Of a DNA stretch of 64,000 nt, positions 6,993 through 15,683 are shown in pieces (the stretch's first letter is position 1; every line of letters begins with the position of its first letter). The notes under the pieces are model-generated. The model saw nothing but the letters and a program-made list of their open reading frames with translations, ran no database searches and was not told where the DNA came from. The position numbers and the translations under genes are program-made. Location of the stretch: contig DWVE01000025.1 of NCBI GenBank assembly GCA_019120375.1, positions 1 to 64,000 on the forward strand, read 5' to 3'. This stretch comes from Allofournierella_A excrementavium (GTDB taxonomy: Bacteria; Bacillota; Clostridia; Oscillospirales; Ruminococcaceae).

Positions 6993-9208
6993 TGTACCGT
7001 TCCAGCGCCCAGCAGCGCGCGAAGGCAGCTGTACCGCTTGTTTTTCTGCACGTTTGCCACCATCTCTTCCATCACCGAAAGTTCACCCGGCAGGACGCAG
7101 AGTTTTTTCGCTCTGGTGACGCCGGTGTACAGGAGATTGCGATAGCGGAGCATTGTGGGAACACCGCTCAGCGGCATCACCACCGCTGTGAACTCGGTGC
7201 CCTGGCTTTTATGGACGGTGATGGCGTATGCGATCTCCAGCTCCTGGAGGGTATCCGGGCCATAGGTTATCTTTCTGTCTTCCATCTGCACCAGCAGGGT
7301 GCGCTGGGCTGGATCCACCTGCAGGATGACGCCCATATCCCCGTTGAACACGCCCACGCCCGATTCTCCCCCATCACGCTCATAGGGGATGAGGTAATCG
7401 TTCCGCACCTGCATCACCTTGTCGCCCTGACGGAGCACCCGGTCGCCGACTTCCAGTTCGGGCTTATCCGCGGCGGGCGGATTGAGCAGCTGCTGCAGGC
7501 AGGAATTCAGTTCCGTGGTGCCCACCGGGCCAAGTTTGCTGGGGCAGAGCACCTGAATGTCACGCATGGGGTCAAAACCATAGGTGGCGGGCAGGCGGCG
7601 GCTCACAAGATCGCACACCAGCTGCTGGCACGCCATGCCCGCAGAGGGCAGGAAGAAGAAATCGCTTTCTTTCGTGCCCTTTTGGGGCACAAAGCCCTCG
7701 ACGATGCGGTGGGCGTTTTTCACGATGAGGCTTTGGCCCGACTGGCGGAAAATGTGCTCCAGCCTGACCGTCGGCACCACGCCGCTCTGGACGACCTCGC
7801 CCAGAATATTGCCGGGGCCCACGCTGGGCAGCTGGTCGGCATCGCCCACCATGATGATGCGGCAGCCGTGGCGCAGCGCCGCCAGCAGGCTCTGGAACAG
7901 CTTCACATCCACCATGCTCATCTCATCCAGCACCACCACATCGCACTTGAGCAGGTTTTTCTCGTTGTGGATAAAGCGCAAAAGGCGGCTCTGCGGGTCG
8001 TAGTCCACCTCCAGCAGGCGGTGGATGGTCTGGGCCTTCTGGCCCGTCAGCTCCGACATGCGCTTGGCCGCGCGCCCGGTGGGCGCGCAGAGAGACACTC
8101 GCTGCCCGGAATGCTGCAAAAGCGAGAGGATGGCGTTCACGGTGGTGGTCTTGCCGGTGCCCGGTCCGCCGGTGAGCACCATCACGCTGCTGCTCATGGC
8201 CATGCGGATGGCTTTGCGCTGTTCTTCCGCGTAGGCAAAGCCCTGGGCGCTTTCCAGAACGGCGATGCTCCGGTCCACGTCGGCGGGCGGAGTCACAGGA
8301 TGGCGGCTGAGTTCCCACAGCCGGGCGGCAATGTCGATCTCCGCGTTGAAAAGGTCCGGCAGGAAAATGAACTCGCCCTCCGCGCGGGTGCATTTGTGCG
8401 CCTCGCCATCATCGAGCAGATGATCCAGTTCTATATCCACCGCGTCCGTTCCGATCTTCAGGTGGTTGGCGGTGCACTGCACCAGCCTTTCGCGGGGCAG
8501 ACAGGTGTGTCCGTTGCCTGCGTTGTGGCGCAGGACATAGAGAAGACCCGCCCGCACCCGCAGGGAGTCCGTCGAGTCGATCTGCAGGTCGGCCGCAATG
8601 ACGTCCGCCCGGCTGAATTGCAGGTGCAGCGGTTCCCCGCAGAGGATATAGGGGTTGCGATTTATCTCCTCCACTGTGGAGGGCCCGAAATGTTTGAACA
8701 CCTCCACCGCCTGCGTCGCCGAGATGTTAAAGCGGCCCAGATAGGCCACCGCCTCCCGCACGCCGAACATCCGCCTGAACTCGTTCGAAATGGCTTTCGC
8801 CTTTTCAGGGGTGATGCCCCGCAGCTCGGTCAGGCGCAGCGGGTCATTGGCAATGACCTCCAGGCAGTCGGCGCCGAAGCGCTCCACGATCTTTTTGGCG
8901 GTGGCGCGCCCGATGTAGGGCAGCGCCCCGCTGGAGAGATAAGAAAGGGTCGCCGCAAGGTCCTGCGGCATGCTGACCTCGCATCTTTCGGCTTTGAACT
9001 GCGGGCCGTGGGCGGGATGGATCTCGAACCGGCCGTAGACCGTGACGCTTTCGCCCGGGTTCACTTCTCCCACTTCGCCGGTGACCACATGAAGCTCGCC
9101 GCCGGCATTCACCTCGAACACGGCATAGCCGGTGTCGGGGTTTTCAAAAATCACATTCTCCACTACGCCTTCCATGCACAGAAGTTCCCCGGAACGCACC
9201 TCATCCAT
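6983..9208 (-). CDS. recD2: RecD2-type 5'-3' DNA helicase (RecD/TraA family)
   Basis: A 741-residue superfamily 1B helicase not associated with RecBC, involved in repair and replication-fork maintenance. An N-terminal OB-like and helix-hairpin-helix region (about 1-300) precedes the motor. Walker A is LTGGPGTGKTTT (near residue 350) and Walker B is VVLDEMSMVD. The UvrD-type C-terminal motif ITVHKSQGTEF is followed by the PLSG segment typical of RecD2. ATG 9208 is chosen because AAAGGGGAG precedes it; the reading frame is open further upstream but that part overlaps the neighbouring gene and lacks family similarity. comF follows with a 10-base overlap. Confidence 0.93.
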   Translation of the reverse strand: MDEVRSGELLCMEGVVENVIFENPDTGYAVFEVNAGGELHVVTGEVGEVNPGESVTVYGRFEIHPAHGPQFKAERCEVSMPQDLAATLSYLSSGALPYIGRATAKKIVERFGADCLEVIANDPLRLTELRGITPEKAKAISNEFRRMFGVREAVAYLGRFNISATQAVEVFKHFGPSTVEEINRNPYILCGEPLHLQFSRADVIAADLQIDSTDSLRVRAGLLYVLRHNAGNGHTCLPRERLVQCTANHLKIGTDAVDIELDHLLDDGEAHKCTRAEGEFIFLPDLFNAEIDIAARLWELSRHPVTPPADVDRSIAVLESAQGFAYAEEQRKAIRMAMSSSVMVLTGGPGTGKTTTVNAILSLLQHSGQRVSLCAPTGRAAKRMSELTGQKAQTIHRLLEVDYDPQSRLLRFIHNEKNLLKCDVVVLDEMSMVDVKLFQSLLAALRHGCRIIMVGDADQLPSVGPGNILGEVVQSGVVPTVRLEHIFRQSGQSLIVKNAHRIVEGFVPQKGTKESDFFFLPSAGMACQQLVCDLVSRRLPATYGFDPMRDIQVLCPSKLGPVGTTELNSCLQQLLNPPAADKPELEVGDRVLRQGDKVMQVRNDYLIPYERDGGESGVGVFNGDMGVILQVDPAQRTLLVQMEDRKITYGPDTLQELEIAYAITVHKSQGTEFTAVVMPLSGVPTMLRYRNLLYTGVTRAKKLCVLPGELSVMEEMVANVQKNKRYSCLRALLGAGTVQCS

Positions 9209-9291
9209 CGCTCTGGCTCCCCTTTCCCCGCAGGCAGATTCAAAGCCATTATACCGCGGGCCCGGGGCTTTGTAAACCGAAGCGCGGCCCG

Positions 9292-11229
9292 TCATCGGGT
9301 CAGGGCGTACTCCTCGCCGAACATCAGGTCGTACTGCAGCAGCCAGTGGTTCTGGAACCACTGTTCCTGTTCCTCGGTGAGGTCGGCGTCGGTGGCCGTG
9401 CCGTCGGGCAGGATGGTCACGCCCAGCGTGCGGCTGCGGTAAGCGGAGAGCTGATTTGCCAGATAGCGGAACATGGGCGGCTCTTCCAGGCCGTAGAGCT
9501 CCATCAGCACAGGGCTGATCTGATAGGCGGCCACGGTGCCCAGGTCCACCTTGCCGTCCCAGTAGTTGCTCCAGATGAGCAGCGGCATCTGGTGAAGCTC
9601 GGGGCTCTCACTGTCCGCCCCGGAGGCGTAGCCGGTGGCGGTGTAGACTTCATAGCCGCTGCCGATGGGGTTGTAGTGGTCGCCCCAGAACACCAGGATG
9701 GTGGGCTCGTCCACCTGGCTGAAGTAGTCGGTGAGGGTGCCCAGCATGGCGTCCGCCTCCCGCACGCCGGTGGCGAAGTCCTGCAATGCGCCGAGGGTGC
9801 TCTCACTGATGCCCTCCGGCGCCTCCAGGATGCCCACAAGCTCATCCTCGGGGTAATTATTCTTGTTGTAGCTGGTGTGGTTCTGCATGGTCACGGCGTG
9901 GATGAAGAGGGGCTTGTCCTCGTCCCGCTCCTCATACTCCTGAATGATGCGCCGGGCCATCTCCGCGTCGGTCACAAGGCCGCCGGACCACTCGGTGTCC
10001 CGCTTGCGCTCGGGGTCCACGAAATCCTCCAGCGAGATGAACTCATCGATGCCCAGGTTGGGGTAGGCGGTGTTGCGGCTCCAGAACTTGGCATAATAGC
10101 AATGGATGGCCTTGGTGGCGTAGCCCTGGTCCTTTAAGTACGACGCGATGGAGAACATGGGCCGGGTCACATGCTGCTGGAAAGGCTTGGACCCGCTGGG
10201 CAGAAACTCCACCGAAAAGCCGGTAAGGGCCTCGAACTCCACGTCGCAGGTGCCGCCGCCGAAGCTGGGGCTGTAAGCCTTGCCGTAGGCGGAGGTCTCC
10301 ATCAGGCGGTGGAGGTTCGGCGTGACCGGCTGGTCGAAGACCACGCCGTAGTCTTCCAGCTCCTGCACGTCCCAGAAGGATTCGTCCATGATGAAGATGA
10401 TGTTGGGCTGGGTGACCTGCCCGTCCCCCGCCTGGGCGTAGCTGCCCTCAAACTCGGGGGTGAGGTCCTGGTTGTATGCCTGTTCCACCAGCTCTTTCAC
10501 GGCCTCTTCGGAGTAGTCCTCGGGCTCGTCCACCTCAAGGTTCTGAATATTGGTCAAAAAACCCGCGATCACGCCATAGTTGCGGTAGTAGCGGTTCTGC
10601 ATCCACATGTCCGGCACGATGCCCACCATCCGGGAGCCGGTGGGGCTGAGGAACACAAGGAAAAGCAGCGCAAGGCCTCCCGCCCCGGGCGCCGCCCAGG
10701 AGAGGATGAACTGCCACACCGCCCCTCCCCGGGGACGGGGCACAAGGCAGGCGAAAACTGCCAGCGCCAGAATGATGAGGGCGCTGACCCACATGGAGGT
10801 CTGCAGTTCCAGACCTGCCTTGCCCACCACGTCGGCAGCCTCCGCGCCCTGGGAGAGGTCCCAGGGGAAGAAAGGCTCGCCCCGCAGCTTGAGTTTGAAA
10901 TAGGTCACTGTGGCGGGGATGCACCCGCCCGCGCCGCACACCAGCACCGCCAGCGCGGGCAGCCGCGTCAGGTTCGCCAAAAACAGATAGGTGCACAGGA
11001 TGAGCAGCCAGCTGCAGGCAAAACTGCCAAAATGAGGCAGAAAGTTGTCGGTCCAGAAGGAGGCGCTCAGGCTCCCCCGGTGGATCCATTCGGTGCACAG
11101 CAGAGTTGCGGTGGCCACGATGGGAGCCATCGGCCACCAGAAGATGGAAAGTTTCGCCCGCCAGGGCGCTCTCTGTTTCAACGTCGTTTGCAAGGGAAAT
11201 GAAACCTCCTGAAAAAGTTTTGCCGTCAT
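9292..11229 (-). CDS. LTA synthase family membrane sulfatase-fold protein
   Basis: A 645-residue protein with about five N-terminal transmembrane helices (about 30-220) and an extracellular alkaline-phosphatase/sulfatase domain from about residue 275. It matches polyglycerolphosphate (lipoteichoic acid) synthases or related phosphoglycerol transferases. Metal and nucleophile motifs are IIFIMDESFWD, FGGGTCDVEF (catalytic Thr, near 328) and VFWGDHYNP. The ATG at 11229 overlaps the ylmC stop codon (ATGA), giving translational coupling but no good Shine-Dalgarno. An in-frame TTG at 11193 has AGGAGG 11 bases before it and is a real alternative. Divergence from canonical LtaS leaves the polymer product uncertain. 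Confidence 0.88.
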   Translation of the reverse strand: MTAKLFQEVSFPLQTTLKQRAPWRAKLSIFWWPMAPIVATATLLCTEWIHRGSLSASFWTDNFLPHFGSFACSWLLILCTYLFLANLTRLPALAVLVCGAGGCIPATVTYFKLKLRGEPFFPWDLSQGAEAADVVGKAGLELQTSMWVSALIILALAVFACLVPRPRGGAVWQFILSWAAPGAGGLALLFLVFLSPTGSRMVGIVPDMWMQNRYYRNYGVIAGFLTNIQNLEVDEPEDYSEEAVKELVEQAYNQDLTPEFEGSYAQAGDGQVTQPNIIFIMDESFWDVQELEDYGVVFDQPVTPNLHRLMETSAYGKAYSPSFGGGTCDVEFEALTGFSVEFLPSGSKPFQQHVTRPMFSIASYLKDQGYATKAIHCYYAKFWSRNTAYPNLGIDEFISLEDFVDPERKRDTEWSGGLVTDAEMARRIIQEYEERDEDKPLFIHAVTMQNHTSYNKNNYPEDELVGILEAPEGISESTLGALQDFATGVREADAMLGTLTDYFSQVDEPTILVFWGDHYNPIGSGYEVYTATGYASGADSESPELHQMPLLIWSNYWDGKVDLGTVAAYQISPVLMELYGLEEPPMFRYLANQLSAYRSRTLGVTILPDGTATDADLTEEQEQWFQNHWLLQYDLMFGEEYALTR

Positions 11230-11510
11230 TCCAGCAGCCGCGCCCAGAACCCGCCGCGGGCTTTGGGCGTGCCGGTGGGCAGCTGGGTGCGGACAAGGAT
11301 CACGTCCGCGCCGATGGCGTCTATCTCCCGCCAGGGAATGAACACGTCCTCCTGCCGGCCCAGCAGTCCGAACAGCCGCGGCCGGCCCAGCAGGACGAGC
11401 CCCTCAAGGGCGGCGGTCTGCGGGTCAAAGCGAAGATCGTCCGCCCGGCCGAGGTTCGCCCCCAGCGGCACCTGGATCACATCCTTTTTGCAAAGCTCGC
11501 TCAGGGTCAT
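11226..11510 (-). CDS. YlmC/YmxH family PRC-barrel protein
   Basis: A 94-residue single-domain PRC-barrel-like protein. The N-terminal block MTLSELCKKDVIQVPLGANLGRA and the central VFIPWREIDAIGADVILVR are the family pattern. YlmC/YmxH proteins are conserved in spore-forming Firmicutes and YmxH is tied to sporulation; the molecular role is not known. A GGGGAGG ribosome site precedes ATG 11510. Its stop overlaps the start of the LTA-synthase-like gene by four bases, so the two are co-translated. Confidence 0.82.
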   Translation of the reverse strand: MTLSELCKKDVIQVPLGANLGRADDLRFDPQTAALEGLVLLGRPRLFGLLGRQEDVFIPWREIDAIGADVILVRTQLPTGTPKARGGFWARLLE

Positions 11511-11626
11511 GGTCCTCCCCTTTCCGGGCCGTGCGGCGGAGTGCCTTCGCTATACTAAACGATGCTGACCCCCGCTGTATTGCAACGAGCCCCATGTTTG
11601 CCTGTTGAAAAGATATGTGTCCGGTT

Positions 11627-11655
11627 TTGTATTTTAGCACAAAATAGTGTATAAT
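11627..11655 (+). promoter_or_regulatory. Sigma-A promoter for the HAD phosphatase gene
   Basis: TTGTAT (11627-11632), 17 bases, then TATAAT (11650-11655). The start codon lies about 50 bases downstream. Confidence 0.7.
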
Positions 11656-11703
11656 GGATGAAACTTGTCAAAGAACAACCCTTTCCTCGGGAGGATATGA
11701 CCC

Positions 11704-12330
11704 ATGTACAAAAACATCGTGTTCGATCTGGGCGGCGTCGTGGTGGATTTTGCCCCTCACGATTTTCTGCTGGACCGTTTTTACGACGAAGCCATCGAGA
11801 CAAAGGTGTACGACATCACCTTCGGCAGTGTGGAGTGGCGTCAGCTGGACGCCGGCGAACTGGACCGCGAGGCCGGCAACGCCGCCATGCTCCAGAAAGC
11901 CGCCGAGGCCGGCTGCACCTTTGAGGTGCAGAGCGTGCTGGACGACTGGTACCGCATGCTCAAGACCCGCCGCCGCACGGTGGACGTGATGAAGCGGCTG
12001 AAAAAGATGGGCTTCTCGCTGTATTACCTCTCCAACATTCCCTGGGACGTTTATGAGGAGATGCAGCAGCGGGACTTCTGGCCCCTGTTCGAGGGCGGCG
12101 TGGCCTCCTGCGAGGCGGGCGCCAACAAGCCCGACCCCCGCATTTTCCAGCTTCTCATCGAGCGCTACGGCCTCGTCTGTTCCGAGACCATCTTCGTGGA
12201 TGACAACAAGCTGAACACCACCGCCGCCTACGACCTGGGCATCACCGGCATCCACTACAAGGGCGGCGCGTCCTTCCTGCGGGCGCTGAATGCCTGCGGC
12301 ATCCCCATCAAGGAGCACCTTCTCTGGTAA
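11704..12330 (+). CDS. HAD superfamily (subfamily IA) phosphatase
   Basis: A 208-residue HAD-IA hydrolase. Motif I is VFDLGGVVVDF with the nucleophile D8 but a glycine at the second-aspartate position (DLGG), as is common in the YihX/epoxide-hydrolase-N-terminal-like branch. The central motif is LYYLSNIP, the lysine motif is ANKPDPRIF, and motif IV is TIFVDDNKLN. A helical cap lies between about 15 and 90. Sugar-phosphate phosphatase activity is likely, but the substrate is unknown. GGGAGG is placed before ATG 11704. It is monocistronic, with its own promoter upstream and a terminator after it. Confidence 0.88.
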   Translation: MYKNIVFDLGGVVVDFAPHDFLLDRFYDEAIETKVYDITFGSVEWRQLDAGELDREAGNAAMLQKAAEAGCTFEVQSVLDDWYRMLKTRRRTVDVMKRLKKMGFSLYYLSNIPWDVYEEMQQRDFWPLFEGGVASCEAGANKPDPRIFQLLIERYGLVCSETIFVDDNKLNTTAAYDLGITGIHYKGGASFLRALNACGIPIKEHLLW

Positions 12331-12342
12331 AACACATCCCTC

Positions 12343-12375
12343 TCCCCCGTGCCGGCGGCACGGGGGATTTTTTTA
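12343..12375 (+). terminator. Terminator after the HAD phosphatase gene
   Basis: The arms TCCCCCGTGCC (12343-12353) and GGCACGGGGGA (12357-12367) are followed by TTTTTTTT with one late interruption. Confidence 0.9.
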
Positions 12376-12405
12376 TGCCCGGGCGGGCCGGTCCCTCACC
12401 CAGCT

Positions 12406-12439
12406 TTTGACAGTCTTCTCCGCCGCCGCGCGGTACACT
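12406..12439 (+). promoter_or_regulatory. spoIIG-type promoter with Spo0A box over the -35
   Basis: TTGACA (12407-12412) and TACACT (12434-12439) are 21 bases apart, well beyond the normal 17. The bottom strand over the -35 reads TGTCAAA (12406-12412), a full match to the Spo0A core TGTCRAA. The Bacillus subtilis spoIIG promoter is known for a long (22-base) spacer and a 0A box overlapping its -35, so this is probably Spo0A~P-activated control of spoIIGA-sigE. The start codon is 20 bases downstream of the -10. Confidence 0.65.
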
Positions 12440-12459
12440 GTTAGCCGGGAGGTGGGGCT

Positions 12460-13359
12460 GTGAAGATCGTTGTCTATCTGGATATCCTGCTGGTGACGAA
12501 TTTCATCGCAGGGTATTTTCTTTTGCGGGCGGCCGGCTGGCTTGCCGGCGCGGCCTGCTCTGCGCCCCGCGCCCTGGCCGGAGCAGCGCTTGCCGCGGCC
12601 AGCACGCTGATCCTTTTAGCGCCCGCCTTGCCCGCGCCGCTGGGTTTCTCCTACAAGCTGGCCAGCGCCGCGCTGGTGACACTGGCCGCCTTCGGCTGGC
12701 ATGGTCTTCGCCCTTTTCTGCGGGCGGGGGCATGGTTCTTCGCCCTCAATCTGGGCCTGGCGGGCCTTGCCCTGCTGGGATTGCAGCGGGGCGGCATGAA
12801 CGGCGTGCGGGTGCACAACCTGACGGTGTATGCGGATCTTTCGCCGATGGTGCTGGTGCTCTCGGTGCTGGCGGTGTATCTGGCAGTGCGGCTGGTGCTG
12901 CTGGTTTTCGGGCCGCCCGCCGACCAGGAACCCTGGCAGCTGGAACTGCGTCTGGCCGGCAGTGAGATACGGGTCCAGGCTTATTATGACACCGGCTTTT
13001 TTCTGCGGGACCCGGTGGGCGGACGCCAAACTCTTCTGGTCAGCTGGCCGGGGGCGGAGCGTCAGCTTTCGGACGAAGTGAACGCCTTTCTGCGGGGATA
13101 CTTTTCAGGGCAGAACCCTCTTCCGCCCGAGGGGCTGGGCCTGCGGCTGGTGCCCTGTTCCGGGGCCGCCGGCAGCACCGTGCTGCCGGGTCTGACCGCC
13201 GCCGGCGCCCGGCTCACGGGGCAGGGACACACGCTCACCGCCCGAAACGTGACGGCTGTGTTCACCGCCGAGCCCCTGCGGGACGGGCAGTTCCAGGCCC
13301 TGTTCGGGCGGGAATTCCTGATGAACGAGACCGAAAGGAGGTCCAAAGCATGCACCTGA
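12460..13359 (+). CDS. spoIIGA: SpoIIGA, pro-sigma-E processing aspartic peptidase
   Basis: A 299-residue membrane protease that activates pro-sigma-E in the mother cell after a signal from the forespore. Five hydrophobic helices fill residues 1-150. The cytoplasmic C-terminal domain holds the aspartic protease motif YYDTGFFLRDP with D177, close to the Bacillus catalytic position. The usual Asn after DTG is Phe here. The GTG start at 12460 follows GGGAGG. The stop codon overlaps the sigE start by 10 bases, the standard spoIIG arrangement, and the promoter upstream carries a Spo0A box. Confidence 0.92.
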   Translation: MKIVVYLDILLVTNFIAGYFLLRAAGWLAGAACSAPRALAGAALAAASTLILLAPALPAPLGFSYKLASAALVTLAAFGWHGLRPFLRAGAWFFALNLGLAGLALLGLQRGGMNGVRVHNLTVYADLSPMVLVLSVLAVYLAVRLVLLVFGPPADQEPWQLELRLAGSEIRVQAYYDTGFFLRDPVGGRQTLLVSWPGAERQLSDEVNAFLRGYFSGQNPLPPEGLGLRLVPCSGAAGSTVLPGLTAAGARLTGQGHTLTARNVTAVFTAEPLRDGQFQALFGREFLMNETERRSKACT

Positions 13360-14069
13360 ATCTGTTCCGCCGTCTTCTGGCCGGGCTGCGCCGCCTGCTG
13401 GCGCGGCTTCGGCTGCCCGGCGGCGTTTACTACATCGGCGGGCCGGAAGCCCTGCCGCCGCCCCTGACCCCTGAAGAGGAAAAGCTGGTGTTTCAGGGGC
13501 TAGAAGAGGGCCGGCAAAGCTGCCGCGACATCCTCATCACCCACAACCTGCGGCTGGTGGTGTACATCGCGCGCAAGTTCGAGAGCAGCGGCATCGCCGT
13601 GGAGGACATCATCTCCATCGGCACCATCGGGCTCATCAAGGCGGTGAACACCTTTGTGCCCGCCAAAAACATCAAGCTGGCCACCTACGCCAGCCGCTGC
13701 ATCGAGAACGAGATCCTGATGTTCCTGCGCAAGAGCAGCAACCGCCGCCAGGAGACCAGCATCGACGAACCGCTGAACACCGACGGCGAGGGCAACGAGC
13801 TGCTTTTGTCCGACGTGCTGGGCACCGACCAGAACCAGATCAGCGCCCAACTGGAGCAGGACGCAGAGAAGGACATGCTGCTGGCGGCGGTGGACCGGCT
13901 GGCCCCCCGGGAAAAGCAGATCATGCAGATGCGCTTCGGGCTGCTGGACGGCGTGGAGCACACCCAGAAAGAGGTGGCCGACGAGATTGGCATTTCCCAA
14001 AGCTACATCTCCCGGCTGGAAAAGCGCATCATCGCCCGGCTGCGCCGGGACCTGGAAAAGATGTGCTGA
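13350..14069 (+). CDS. sigE: Sporulation sigma factor sigma-E (pro-protein)
   Basis: A 239-residue early mother-cell sigma factor. The first ~25-30 residues are a basic, amphipathic pro-sequence (LFRRLLAGLRRLLARL) that holds the precursor at the membrane until SpoIIGA cuts it. Region 2 reads RLVVYIARKFESSGIAVEDIIS and GLIKAVNTF. Region 4 reads EKQIMQMRFGL followed by the helix-turn-helix TQKEVADEIGISQSYISRLEKR. AAAGGAGG lies nine bases before ATG 13350, inside spoIIGA. A 50-base perfect palindrome follows the gene. Confidence 0.97.
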   Translation: MHLNLFRRLLAGLRRLLARLRLPGGVYYIGGPEALPPPLTPEEEKLVFQGLEEGRQSCRDILITHNLRLVVYIARKFESSGIAVEDIISIGTIGLIKAVNTFVPAKNIKLATYASRCIENEILMFLRKSSNRRQETSIDEPLNTDGEGNELLLSDVLGTDQNQISAQLEQDAEKDMLLAAVDRLAPREKQIMQMRFGLLDGVEHTQKEVADEIGISQSYISRLEKRIIARLRRDLEKMC

Positions 14070-14075
14070 GTTTGC

Positions 14076-14125
14076 AGCAAAACAGAGCCCCCGCCGCCTG
14101 CAGGCGGCGGGGGCTCTGTTTTGCT
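14076..14125. terminator. Perfect 50-base palindrome, bidirectional terminator
   Basis: Twenty-five bases are repeated in exact inverted order around a central CTGCAG, from AGCAAAACAG to CTGTTTTGCT. It sits between convergent sigE and the leftward gene at 14130, with its AT-rich ends acting as the weak T-tract on each strand. Confidence 0.8.
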
Positions 14126-14129
14126 TTCG

Positions 14130-14645
14130 TCAGGCGGTCTTGCTTTCCACCATTTCGGTCTGCTGCACGAACAGCGGCATCAGGCCGCCCCGCAGGCCCA
14201 TCTCACTGTCCGGCAGGGCAAGCAGATAGTCAAAGCCGTTTTTGCTCCAGCGCAGCATCGCTGCGCCGCCCTCGTTCTGGCTGATGTTCACCCGGATGTC
14301 CCGGTGATACAGGGTCACCTGCTCCCGGAAGTTCTGCTCAAAATCGCCCTCCCGCAGGTCGGCGCCCGCACGGCCCACCCGCAGGATAAGCTTCCACTCC
14401 GGCTCCACCGTGTATTCCAACTGAGCCACCGCCCCGCTCAAAAGAGATATGCGGTCCAGCCGGACGATGTCATTTTCCGGCAGGCTCCGGGCCCGGAAGC
14501 CCGCGCGGCGGCCGAAATCCGGCCGGGCGTACGCCCACTGCCCCGTGCCAAACCGGGAATAGAGCAGGGCCGCTGCCACCGTGATGAGCACCGCCGCCAG
14601 CAGCACGCCCCCCACGGCCAGCGCCGCCAGGATACGAATCTCCAT
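14130..14645 (-). CDS. Uncharacterised membrane-anchored protein between sigE and sigG
   Basis: 171 residues, no family recognised. The N-terminus is a hydrophobic anchor (about 5-29, ILAALAVGGVLLAAVLITVAA). The rest is a polar domain with alternating beta-like stretches (EYTVEPEWKLILRV, TLYHRDIRVNISQ, AAMLRWSKNGFDYLLAL) and looks secreted or periplasm-facing. It is on the opposite strand to the sporulation sigma genes, and interrupts the spoIIGA-sigE-sigG order common in Clostridia. High GC and codon use match its neighbours, so recent acquisition is not indicated. A role in sporulation is possible only by position. Confidence 0.6.
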   Translation of the reverse strand: MEIRILAALAVGGVLLAAVLITVAAALLYSRFGTGQWAYARPDFGRRAGFRARSLPENDIVRLDRISLLSGAVAQLEYTVEPEWKLILRVGRAGADLREGDFEQNFREQVTLYHRDIRVNISQNEGGAAMLRWSKNGFDYLLALPDSEMGLRGGLMPLFVQQTEMVESKTA

Positions 14646-14723
14646 ACAAGATCACTCCCCCTCCCCCTCACTGTATGCGCGCGGGCGGCAGATGTGCGGC
14701 CAGCTTTTACCAGCGGCCGCGCT

Positions 14724-14753
14724 GTTTGCCCGGCGCGGCAGGCGGCCATACTT
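14724..14753 (+). promoter_or_regulatory. Possible sigma-G/sigma-F-type promoter of sigG
   Basis: GTTTG (14724-14728) and CATACTT (14747-14753) are 18 bases apart, a partial fit to the Bacillus sigma-G pattern GHATR-N18-CATWHTA. It lies about 30 bases before the sigG start, where forespore autoregulation would be expected. The match is incomplete. Confidence 0.35.
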
Positions 14754-14784
14754 TTGTCATGCCAAGGGGGGAGCGTGACCATCT

Positions 14785-15555
14785 TTGTATTACGGCAAGG
14801 TCGAGATATGCGGCGTGAACACCGCAAAACTTCCGGTGCTCACCGAGAAGGAAAAGACCGCCCTGCTGCGGGCCGCCCGCGCAGGCGACAAGGAGGCCCG
14901 CCAGCGGATGATACAGGGCAACCTGCGGCTGGTGCTGAGCGTGGTGCAGAAATTCGTGGGCCGGGGCGAAAGCATGGACGACCTGTTTCAGGTGGGATGC
15001 ATCGGGCTCATCAAGGCCATCGACCACTTTGACCCGGACCTGAACGTGCGTTTTTCCACCTACGGGGTGCCCATGATCGTGGGCGAGATACGCCGCTTTC
15101 TGCGGGACAACAACGCCGTGCGGGTCTCCCGCTCGGTGCGGGACATCGCCTACAAGGCCATGCAGGCCAAGGAACAGCTTCAAAAGGAGCTGAACCGGGA
15201 GCCGCACATGGACGAGATCGCCCGCAAGGTGCAGCTGCCCACAGCCACCGTGACCCTTGCGCTGGAAAGCGTGGTGGACCCGGTGAGCCTCTATGAGCCG
15301 GTGTACAGCGACGAGGGCGACACCATCTATGTGATGGACCAGCTGGGCGACGGCGGCGGCGAGGACAGCTGGATCAGCGGCATCATGTTCAGAGACACGG
15401 TGCAGGCTTTGAGCGAGCGGGAGAAAAAGATCATGGCGCTGCGCTACCTCTCGGGCAAAACGCAGGTGGAGGTGGCAAAGGAGATCGGCATCAGCCAGGC
15501 CCAGGTGAGCCGCCTGGAAAAGAACGCCCTGGGGCGCATCAAGGGCAAGCTATGA
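14785..15555 (+). CDS. sigG: Late forespore sigma factor sigma-G
   Basis: A 256-residue sigma-70-family factor closely resembling Bacillus SigG. The signature N-terminus KVEICGVNTAKLPVL binds SpoIIAB/CsfB-type regulators in Bacillus. Region 2 contains LRLVLSVVQKF and DDLFQVGCIGLIKAID, followed by VRFSTYGVPMIVGEIRRFL. Region 4 ends VEVAKEIGISQAQVSRLEKNAL. The best start is TTG at 14785, preceded at about 12 bases by GGGGGGAG; no in-frame ATG is available near it. It controls forespore genes after engulfment. Confidence 0.95.
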   Translation: MYYGKVEICGVNTAKLPVLTEKEKTALLRAARAGDKEARQRMIQGNLRLVLSVVQKFVGRGESMDDLFQVGCIGLIKAIDHFDPDLNVRFSTYGVPMIVGEIRRFLRDNNAVRVSRSVRDIAYKAMQAKEQLQKELNREPHMDEIARKVQLPTATVTLALESVVDPVSLYEPVYSDEGDTIYVMDQLGDGGGEDSWISGIMFRDTVQALSEREKKIMALRYLSGKTQVEVAKEIGISQAQVSRLEKNALGRIKGKL

Positions 15556-15586
15556 GCAAGCGCTGAAATTTTACAGGCATCGTTCG

Positions 15587-15614
15587 TGGACATTCCGATT
15601 CTGCTGCGTATAAT
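15587..15614 (+). promoter_or_regulatory. Sigma-A promoter upstream of the small protein gene
   Basis: TGGACA (15587-15592), 16 bases, then TATAAT (15609-15614). An AAGGAGG lies near the predicted transcript start (15621-15627) with no start codon at normal distance. Confidence 0.6.
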
Positions 15615-15683
15615 ATATACAAGGAGGCAAGGAAACGACCACCACGTGCAGATTTTGCTCAAATCCAACATGTTTCCTGATGT

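Noticed and set aside
6872..9442. Long plus-strand open frame opposite recD2
   Set aside because: Shadow of recD2 codon bias; no ribosome site and His-rich nonsense composition.
14147..14784. Single spoIIGA-sigE-sigG transcript
   Set aside because: A strong bidirectional terminator and an oppositely oriented gene separate sigE from sigG.
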